From positions 1 through 64,000 of the forward strand of contig CAVNUY010000019.1 in NCBI GenBank assembly GCA_963691655.1: a DNA stretch of 64,000 nucleotides, read 5' to 3'. Position 1 is the stretch's first letter. Each line of letters opens with the position of its first letter. Shown piece after piece: positions 56,860-64,000 of this stretch. Origin of the DNA: Toxonevra muliebris (taxonomy: Eukaryota; Arthropoda; Insecta; Diptera; Pallopteridae). The position numbers and the translations under genes are program-made. The notes under the pieces were generated by a model that was not told where the DNA came from, ran no database searches, and saw only the letters and a program-made list of their open reading frames with translations.

Positions 56860-58206
56860 TCCAGCTAACATATAGAAGAGAGTACAGTAGTGGTGGATAC
56901 AAAAAAATTTTCTGACGGGATCATAAACATAAAAAATGTTCCATATATTTAGAATTTTTATATCAGATATTACTATTTTATGTATTTGAAAATTTTTCGG
57001 GGGAGGACGGGGAGGGGGAAATTGCCCCATTCATCCCCTTGCAACTGCCACTGACTTACACAATTGTAAAGCAGAGTGAGAGTGACAATCAACAACATTG
57101 CATTTAGAGAAATAACACACATCACGATCAGGGCTGTAAAGTTACAGAAAATTTCAGCTTCTACCACTTTAAGCTCAAAATCAGCCACCTTATTCCTTTA
57201 GTCAAAATTTTTCTAAGCAATTAACAAATATGTGTAAATATGATTATAAATGTTAGAAAAGAAATAGATTTCTACTTTGTGATTTTATTTACAATAAAAT
57301 ACATTTGATAACTAAAATAGGATATTTTTGTGAAAAAAACAATTTATTACGCCAAAAGGAAATTACATTTTTTTTGTTTGTTTATTACTTATAAAAAAAA
57401 AATATAAATCTATCGCAACTTTTTCAAATCTACTACTTAAAATTTTGAAGTTACAGCCCTGGCTACTTTTGTAGTGCATAGCAGTAGGGATGCCAACTTG
57501 TGAGGAATTCCTCCAATTGTGGGGAATCGACTTCACTTTTAGTTAGTTCTCGGGAATTTGGGAGTGAGATCGTTTTCGTGGGCGACTGAAATTAAATTTT
57601 TTTTGTCAATTTGTAGATATGAAAAGAATATATTTTTTGTCTAAAACCTTTTATTAATTTTTTATTTACATTATTCTTTAATTTTGTTAAATATATTTGG
57701 GTATATTACATTCATATACATATATGCATAAAAGTTGTGATCGTAAACCAAAATATTATTTCCTTTTTGTGTTTATAATTAACTGAATCTAAAATATAGA
57801 GTTGGCATCCCTGATCAGCACGCAGCAGTGTGTTTGCTGCTTCTCTTCTTTTCGATCTTTCAAAGTAACAACCAAGCAGGAAAATTACATATGCATTCAA
57901 TAATGTAATTAAAGAGTTCCACAATACAAAGGGAAATGAAAAAATCTTTCTTTTCCTGGTAAAGCAATTTCTAGGTTTATGAAATCAATCCAAAAAGCAT
58001 GAGTAAAGTATAGCTAAGTACGAAGTTTTCTTATGCATTCACGTTCACACTCTCTACAGGGACGAAATCAATAAATTCATACACATATACATACACAAAA
58101 GAAATCACATTTGTTCTCTCATACTAGATACTCTTCCCCTTAGCACAGCGTTACCCCTCTTCTAGCCCGTATGGGTATAGCATCAGCTCATATGTGTTTT
58201 TTGCCC
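56860..58206 (-). mobile_element. Antisense, end-truncated copy of the 3755-5145 hAT
   Basis: Reverse complement of the hAT at 3755-5145. 57480-58206 matches about 3780-4500, and 56870-57060 matches about 4745-4960. The middle differs, partly because a small MITE sits at 57129-57461. Both TIRs are missing: homology ends at TTGCCCATA near 58208, about 25 bp short of where the terminus should be. Confidence 0.82.
57129..57461. mobile_element. 333-bp MITE with CAGGGCTGTAA ends
   Basis: CAGGGCTGTAAAGTTAC at the left and GAAGTTACAGCCCTG at the right are inverted repeats of about 15 bp with a small internal offset. The element lies inside the truncated hAT copy. CAGGGC-type ends are common in hAT MITEs, but the flanking 8-mers (ATCACGAT, GCTACTTT) do not match, so the target duplication is lost or the class is wrong. 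Confidence 0.65.
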
Positions 58207-58208
58207 AT

Positions 58209-58730
58209 AGACTATACCATACAAGCAGAGAAGTCGCCGTAGCAAACACAGGCGTTTGATAGGTTTTGCATTCGGTTAGTTAGATTGGATTAAAATTAAA
58301 TATAAGGAATCTAGGTTTCAATAAATGTATTAACAAAATGTAGTGATAATGATAGCAAACCACGGCATTATAAAAAATTTGCTTTGTACATTAACCTTAG
58401 AAAGGCAACACTTTTTTATCTATGCAAATAGCAAATATGTTAAACAGAAAAAATCAAACTTATTTATTATAAAGTCACTTACTTACTTCAATAAAAATGC
58501 ATTGTTTCTTATTTTTATTGAATGCAGTTAAGGGAAATCTCTTTGCGGTGCTTTTAAAAAGTAGTGGGGTGACTGGTTACCCCATTCTAAGGTTAAATGC
58601 GGAAAGCACTTATGTAAAATTTTTACCTCTAATAAAATTTCAAATCGACAAGAAGAAAAACTTAAAACCCAGAAAAAAGATGCAAGAATGCGTATATAGA
58701 TACATTCACATTAAGAAACTCTTGTTTCTT
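58209..58730. other. Non-coding flank
   Basis: No recognisable gene. It ends against the LTR of the 17.6-like element. Confidence 0.5.
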
Positions 58731-59172
58731 AATTTGGATGTTGAGCCATGAAACTCTTGTTCATCACTGAGTCTTTATTTGAAAATATCAATCTTAAATA
58801 TAAAATTCTTATCCTAGTTTTGCTTATTCTTAATTTCCTTAATCTACAATTCTATGCATACACATTTACATACATATGTATCTACATAAAAATAGAACTA
58901 TAACTTAAGGTTTAGGTTTACATAAAAGTATAGCGATAGCATATAATGTGTGTTTATATAAAAGTAATAGTATAACATACATATGATATATGTTACCCTC
59001 ATTAAAATGGAAGTGCGAAGTGCATTGCCAACGATCTCATGCAGTAACGAATGCATGTCAGAATTGGATTACGTGACGATCGTATAGTTTAAAATAAGAT
59101 GTATAAAAATGAATAGCGTGCCTATTCAAATAATGTTTCTTGTTACATTATTTGAATGGGACGGATATGACT
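58731..59172 (-). repeat. Probable 3' LTR of the 17.6/297-like gypsy element
   Basis: On the minus strand the purine-rich AGGGGTGGAGG is followed by AGTCATATCC, as 17.6-group LTRs begin with AGT. An AATAAA near 58777 (plus-strand TTTATT) lies about 45 bases before the proposed end CAACATCCAAATT. Length is about 442 bp. The partner LTR is not in the window, so the limits are inferred from the polypurine tract and poly(A) signal. Confidence 0.5.
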
Positions 59173-59658
59173 CCTCCACCCCTAGATTCAACAGTCCCTG
59201 TTGAACGAGTTGTTCGTGGGATTACATTTAATACAATGTTTACAATCTTATCTTTTTGTTTTTTTACATAAATTAGAATTACAATATAACATAACTATGG
59301 CAATTATCATTACTATTATAAATGATATATTTCTTTTCATAGGATAGATACGTTTTTATGAAATATTAGTTCTTTTATTTGTTTAATATATTTTTTTTGT
59401 TTTTTATTATTAATTCATTTTTATTTTAACAATATTTATTTTTTTCTTCAAAATTAATATTTATGTTCTTATTTGGATAAATATATTTCTATTATTGTTT
59501 TTTATTAAAAAATGTTTCATTACACAAATTTATTTTGCATTTATAAAAGTTTATTAAATATTTTTATTTAGTAGGATTTCCCTATCGTCGCAGCTTTGAA
59601 ATAATTTTTCGTTAACGTCATCGTCTATCGTTTCAATGCTTATTTTATTGTTAAAGTT

Positions 59659-60705
59659 TTAAGTGGTTGAGTCATCAATGTTTGATTCTGGTAGTTTTTG
59701 GAATTTAAATTTCCTTTTTATTTGCGTTTTATACACTTTTTTAAATTGATTGTCATTAGAAACTAAATGATTCCCTTCCTTACTATAGTTACTGATTTTT
59801 TTATATTTGGGCTGTGCCTTATTCACAAATTCATTTTCAAAATTCGTGGTATCCGTTTTATTATTAATTGCATTAATTCTTCTAATTTTATCTTGATGCC
59901 AAGCTTCTGAAAGTGTTTGTATTTCTTCTCTTGAAATAGAATTATTTATTAGGTCTATGGGTCGTAACTTAGTGGCTGAGTGTAGGGTGTTATTGTATGC
60001 AGTAACTGCTTTAAAAACGTTTTCTTGCAAATTATCATTATTATTTGGGTCAGCATAAAAAATTCGAATATGCTCGTTCAGTGTTGAATGTAATCTTTCA
60101 ACATCTGAATTTCCGGTTTTTAAATAGGAACTCCTTCACTGCTAAAGTATCTAATTCGTTGTCAGTGACTAAATTGTCTGGTTTCCCTAAGTATTGAATT
60201 CGATGTTTAATTGCCTCCACTACTGATATCTTTTAATGGATGGGCAGTAGCGTATTTGGTAAATTTGTCTATGCTTGTGAGATACATTATATTTCTTTGT
60301 GGGTACCAAATATCAAAATGTACTATTTCGTTGTCTTTCGGGAGTTTTTGTAATATTTAAAAAGTGTTTGATAGGTTTTCTGTAAAATTTCGCTCTATTA
60401 CAAATCTCACAGTTGTTTATGAACTTTTGGATCTCCTTTTGTAAATTTGGATAATAGCATGAAGTTTTTAACTCTAGAAAACCTTCATTAATTCCCCTGT
60501 GATTATTTTTGTTATGTTCTTGAGTTATTATGTTTAGTAATTCGTTTCTGTCAACAATGTCCTTTAAAAGAGAATTTGATTTCATAATTTTAAGATTTTT
60601 GTTATTTAAAAAATATTCTATGTATAGATCTTGAAATTGTACAAAAAGTTGATCATCGGTGCAAAATATCACAACTAGCTCTTTTTCTGCTAATTTTTCC
60701 CTCAT
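59659..60705 (-). pseudogene. Gypsy integrase and pol C-terminus
   Basis: The zinc-binding HHCC module is HNKNNHRGINEGFLELK ... CEICNRAK (about 60540-60385). The core is heavily frameshifted between 60320 and 60060, so the catalytic aspartates are not reliably placed. The downstream glutamate is in SDVERLHSTLNEHIRIF near 60070-60100. The tail from 60030 (TAYNNTLHSATKLRPIDL) reads openly to a stop at 59659, ending LPESNIDDSTT. Confidence 0.82.
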
Positions 60706-60955
60706 TATTTCTAGTAAATTAATTGTGTCCCTAATTTTGTTTCTATATAATATAATATTTTGCTGCTAATTTTTTGTCTCTCTGATTTTTTTAAAATTAT
60801 TTGTTTTCTAAAAATGTTTATTGGATTTTCGGTAATAATGATGAAATTCATACTGTCAGTTTCTGCACTGTGTACGGTTTGAATATCATCCTCATCTAAT
60901 TCATTCAAGTGTACCAATGAATTCTGTTTCCCTGGCTCTTCCTGGAAAATTCTAC

Positions 60956-61503
60956 CTAGTCCATTGCTTTCCTTTTATCAAAATAAAATTCGTTTAATTT
61001 AATCTTCAAACGCTGTAATTTGGAATTTGGTTTTTTAAGGTTATTCAACCATACTAATGGACGATGATCCGTCTTGATTGTAAACCTACGACTGAATAAA
61101 TAAGGCCTAAAATATTTTGTTGCCCAAACTATGGCAAGTAGCTCTTTTTCGATGGTGCTATAAATTTTTTCATGTCCATTAAGAGAACGGCTAGCGAAAG
61201 CAATAGTTCTACTATTTTGCATTAAGACCGCCCCTAGTTCAAAATTGCTTCCATCTGTAATTAAGGTGAACGGTTTTTTAAAATCTGGGTGTGTAAGTAT
61301 CGGGTCACTTTTTAATAAAAGTTTGAGTTTGTTAAATACCTCAATATAATCTTTATCTTTGAGATTTATTTTAGAGTTTATTTTCAAGTATTTAACAAGG
61401 TGATGGGCTATCTTCGAATAATCTTTAATAAAACTCCTATAATATCCTGTTATGCCAAGGAAAGACTTAATTTCTTTTTGGGTTTTAGGTAAGGTAATTA
61501 CCT
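60956..61503 (-). pseudogene. Gypsy RNase H and connection
   Basis: In a shifted frame from 61503, FLGITGYYRSFIKDYSK is the RT/RNase H connection. The open part carries PFTLITDGSNFELGAVLMQ, FASRSLNGHEKIYSTIEKEL, LLAIVWATKYFRPYL and TDHRPLVWLNNL, with the D, E and D expected of RNase H. The frame continues to about 60956. It degrades the RNA of the RNA-DNA hybrid in an active element. Confidence 0.88.
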
Positions 61504-62490
61504 CTATTGCCTCAATTTTCTTTCGATTGGTTTTAATGATGTTACTACATGACCTAGGAATTCTGTTTCCTTTGATAAGAAGTTACATTTATCAAGTTGA
61601 ACTTTCAGATTGGCTTTATTTAGGCAGTCAAGTATTATGTTAAGGGATTCTATATGTTCTTCTATGCTAGTAGAGAAAATTAGAATATCGTCTAAGTAGA
61701 CAAGGCAAATTTTTCCAATATATTTTTGTAATTCATTGTTTATCATTCTTTGGAAAGTGGCTGGCGCATTTCGTAAGCCGAAAGGCATACGAAGAAATTC
61801 ATAATGTCCATTGGCTGTAGAAAAGGCTGTTTTATGAACATCATAAGGGTACATTTCAATTTGGTGGAATCCTTTGGCCAAATCTAAAGTTGAAAAATAT
61901 TGACACCTTCCCAATTTATCAAATATATCTTCTATATTTGGAATTGGAAACCTGTCCTCAATTGTTATGTCATTCAGTTTCCCATAATCGATTACTAAAC
62001 GCCATTTTTGTTTATTAGAGTTATCAAGCTTCTTGGGCACCATCCAGAACGGACTGTTGTAAGGGCTATTAGATTCTCTAATTATTTCTTGTTTAAGCAT
62101 ACTATCTATTTGCTTGTTAACTTACTCCTTGTGTACTTCTGGGTACCTATACATTTTTGAGTAATTTTATGCTTAATCTTGTTAGTAAAGGTTAGATTAT
62201 CATGTTCATTGTAAAATCTTTTTTTATTGTTTCAAATAGTAATCTTCTTTCTTGATGATTTAGATGGTCAGTATTAAATTTATTCAAAAAGTCACTTTCT
62301 CTGGTTTCGTTATTAAATATTTTGATGGGGTTTTCATTGTACGCAATTTCTCCATAAACTTCTTCTTCTTTATTTAGGTAAATAGGTATAATTGTTTTAT
62401 TTGTTTTTAAATGTATATTTGGGTAATCAATAACGCAATTCAGATCTGATAAAATATTGTTACCGATTAAACCGTCATAACACGTTTGAA
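61504..62490 (-). pseudogene. pol: Gypsy reverse transcriptase
   Basis: Upstream part (62490-62101) has protease-end/linker text (DGLIGNNILSDL, RRLLFETIKKRFYNEHDNL), then a stop. The open frame from 62100 has the full RT fingers and palm: [73 protein letters not shown] and the catalytic [10 protein letters not shown]. It ends at 61504 with a frameshift into the RNase H connection. Confidence 0.9.
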
Positions 62491-62491
62491 T

Positions 62492-62730
62492 TTATTCTAA
62501 AAAAAAATTAAAATTGTATTCTAAAAATTCGCAATAATAATCTTTTAAATTAAATTCTTTAAAAATTGGAAACTTACAAATTTTCTTAACTTGAACTTCC
62601 ATTCCCATTGCCCTAATTACGACATTTACATTATGTTTCCATTTCGGATTACATAAGTTCTCATTAATTACACTAAATTTCGCCCCTGTTTCGATCAAAA
62701 AATACAATGTCTTTACTGAGTTTTTGATGA
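62492..62730 (-). pseudogene. Gypsy aspartic protease
   Basis: Short frame with YFLIETGAKFSVINENL at the active-site position. The family motif is LIDTGA, so the catalytic aspartate is replaced by glutamate here. This points to an inactive enzyme. The flap and C-terminal part follow. Confidence 0.75.
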
Positions 62731-63802
62731 CTAAATAGGGAAGTTGCTTGGTCCTTCCGCACGAAAATTTACGTTGTTATTTCCAATATCCATTGGAACG
62801 GGTCGGTTACTACGATTTGAGTTCGTGGTGTTTCTCGTTTGCCCTGATAATTGAACTCCGTTGTCGTTTGGTTCTTGTATTTGGTTCCTACCATTATTAT
62901 TATTGTTATTATTATGGTTAGTGCTATAATTTCTATTTTGATTGGGTTGGTTTTGATAATTATTACTATAATTCTTATTTTGGTAATGGTTACCACTGCC
63001 GTTTTGATAATTACTAAGATTTCTATTTTGGTAATCATAGTTATTAATATTATTGTTATTATTATTTCTATGATTATAGTTATCGTTTTGATTGTTATTA
63101 GTGTTATTTTGATGATAGTTATTACCATATCTATAATTATTATTTCCGTAATTTCTATAAGTTGACCTCCTGTTCCTAACGTCATTGCTGAAATTAGTTC
63201 TATATGTAGAACTTTGAAAGTTGGACTGATTACAACCCAATGCCGTAAAGTTTTGATGTCTTGCTTCCCTAATTATTTTAAACGCTTCTTCTATTGTGTC
63301 GGGATTCCTAGCTAGAATCAATATTCTAGTTGGTTCTGGCAACAGTCTCTTGAAAGTTTCAAAACATATTCTGTTTATTTCTCCAACTGTATATATAACT
63401 TCATCAAAGTGGGTGAGGTTTCTGTTGTTCATTCTACTTCTTAATATATTAATTTGATAATGGTACTTCTCAATTGTACCATCTATCCTAAGAGTTTTCA
63501 TCTTATCCATTAGTTCGTTAATGGTAAGTTTTTCGCCATAATTAGCCTATAAAATGTCTTTAAGTACTGTCCAATCTTCGGGAGGGTTATATCTATGAAG
63601 GACTTGCCTTACCTCCCCTACGCATTTATTTTTCATGTAGTTAAATAAAATTCTTCTGTTGTTCTCGTCAAATGTTTCTAAAGTCGGTATTATATTTTCT
63701 ACTTGTGCTTAAAAGTCAGGTCTTGTCCGTACCGTTGAACTGTTCTATATTTTTTATAAAATTAATTGTAAAATTAAATAAACTTATTGCGTTAGCGTCC
63801 AT
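62731..63802 (-). pseudogene. gag: Gypsy Gag with Asn-rich tail
   Basis: The start is ATG 63802 (MDANAISLFNFTINFIKNIEQ). A frameshift lies near 63715 and an in-frame stop near 63551. The capsid region follows (DENNRRILFNYMKNKCVGEV, NPPEDWTVLKDIL, LRIDGTIEKYHYQINILRSR) and from 63510 is open to 62731. Residues after about 110 of that frame are dominated by Asn, Tyr and Arg (RNYGNNNYRYGNNYHQNN), as in 17.6-group Gag tails, ending NVNFRAEGPSNFPI. The hydrophobic frames on the opposite strand are only the complement of this AAT-rich stretch. Confidence 0.88.
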
Positions 63803-64000
63803 TTTTTGTTTTTTTTTTTTAAATTAAAAATTATTACACATATATTATATTGTTTACTAAAAAAAAAACAATGGATGTGTGCAAGGCACGCAAGATATTT
63901 GATGTGTAAACAGTTAAGCCAACTGAATGCCATGTACATAAGCTCACATATGTATAGCCATATATAGAGATTTGATGAATAATCTACATGCTAGGTAAAT
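63803..64000 (-). other. Probable leader of the 17.6-like element
   Basis: Upstream of the gag ATG on the minus strand: an A/T-run region, then sequence without a TG- or AGT-type LTR end or a recognisable primer-binding site. It is most likely the leader, with the 5' LTR outside the window. Confidence 0.45.

Larger units (their letters stand above)
58731..63802 (-). mobile_element. 17.6/297-like Ty3/gypsy retrotransposon
   Basis: Minus strand order: gag (from 63802), protease, RT, RNase H, integrase, 3' untranslated region, LTR. The Asn-rich Gag tail, pol order and AGT-starting LTR fit the 17.6/297 group of flies. No env-like frame remains between pol and the LTR (59173-59658 is AT-rich and closed). 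The 5' LTR should lie beyond base 64000; 63803-64000 is leader. Confidence 0.85.

Noticed and set aside
59173..59658. Remnant env gene of the 17.6-like element
   Set aside because: All frames are closed and no signal peptide or transmembrane pattern is visible.
62851..63165. Strongly hydrophobic plus-strand frame resembling a membrane protein
   Set aside because: It is the complement of the Asn-codon-rich Gag tail on the minus strand.

Overview
This is AT-rich eukaryotic DNA, most likely from a true fly (Diptera). The mix of Bel/Pao, 17.6/297-like and Osvaldo/Ulysses-like Ty3/gypsy elements, R1- and LOA-type LINEs, Tc1 and hAT transposons is typical of flies. A SINE 3' domain containing GTTAAACTGTAGGT resembles one I associate with tephritid fruit flies. 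The tephritid suggestion is inference; the TE content is seen directly. I find no convincing host gene. The window is a nested TE cluster, as in heterochromatin or a large intergenic region.

Layout, left to right. 1-2286: left copy of an almost identical 2.3-kb direct repeat whose right copy is at 32844-35129. 2303-11966: a Bel/Pao LTR retrotransposon with both LTRs, a broken gag-pol, a hAT element in its leader (3755-5145) and an extra CCHC-finger frame after the integrase. 12595-13780: a Tc1 transposase relic split by a solo LTR (12898-13679). 15820-16110: a second, degenerate Bel/Pao RT. 17142-18501: a non-autonomous hAT with an 8-bp target-site duplication (TSD). 18995-21980: a 5'-truncated R1-type LINE with poly(A) and TSD. 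22186-25233: a 3-kb DNA transposon with perfect 16-bp terminal inverted repeats (TIRs) and a spliced DDE-like transposase of a class I cannot name. 25700-26275: a LINE RNase H tail. 27111-29331: a MITE that has taken an insertion of its own family. 29420-31117: RTE endonuclease and Tc1 relics. 32000-35790: a long hairpin, a poly(A) retroposon end, the right copy of the direct repeat and a tandem array.

36291-43020: gypsy RT/RNase H, a second Tc1, a MITE, and a LINE fragment lying between two diverged direct repeats. 43190-46236: three tRNA-derived SINEs, a near-perfect 30-bp hairpin and an inverted-repeat element. 46578-51515: a nearly complete CR1/jockey-group LINE with ORF1 (PHD-like finger plus FP-like domain) and ORF2 (endonuclease plus RT). 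51531-52640: LOA/R1-type endonuclease. 54040-56207: 5' end of an Osvaldo/Ulysses-type element (gag, tRNA-Lys primer site, LTR). 56860-58206: antisense, end-truncated copy of the hAT seen at 3755-5145, with a MITE inside it. 58731-63802: a minus-strand 17.6/297-like gypsy element (LTR, integrase, RNase H, RT, protease, gag) whose 5' LTR should lie beyond the window.

The coding parts are almost all broken, so nothing here acts as a pathway. What the window records is the order of insertions. Several events can be read exactly from target-site duplications: both hATs, the R1-type LINE, the solo LTR in Tc1 and the self-nested MITE.
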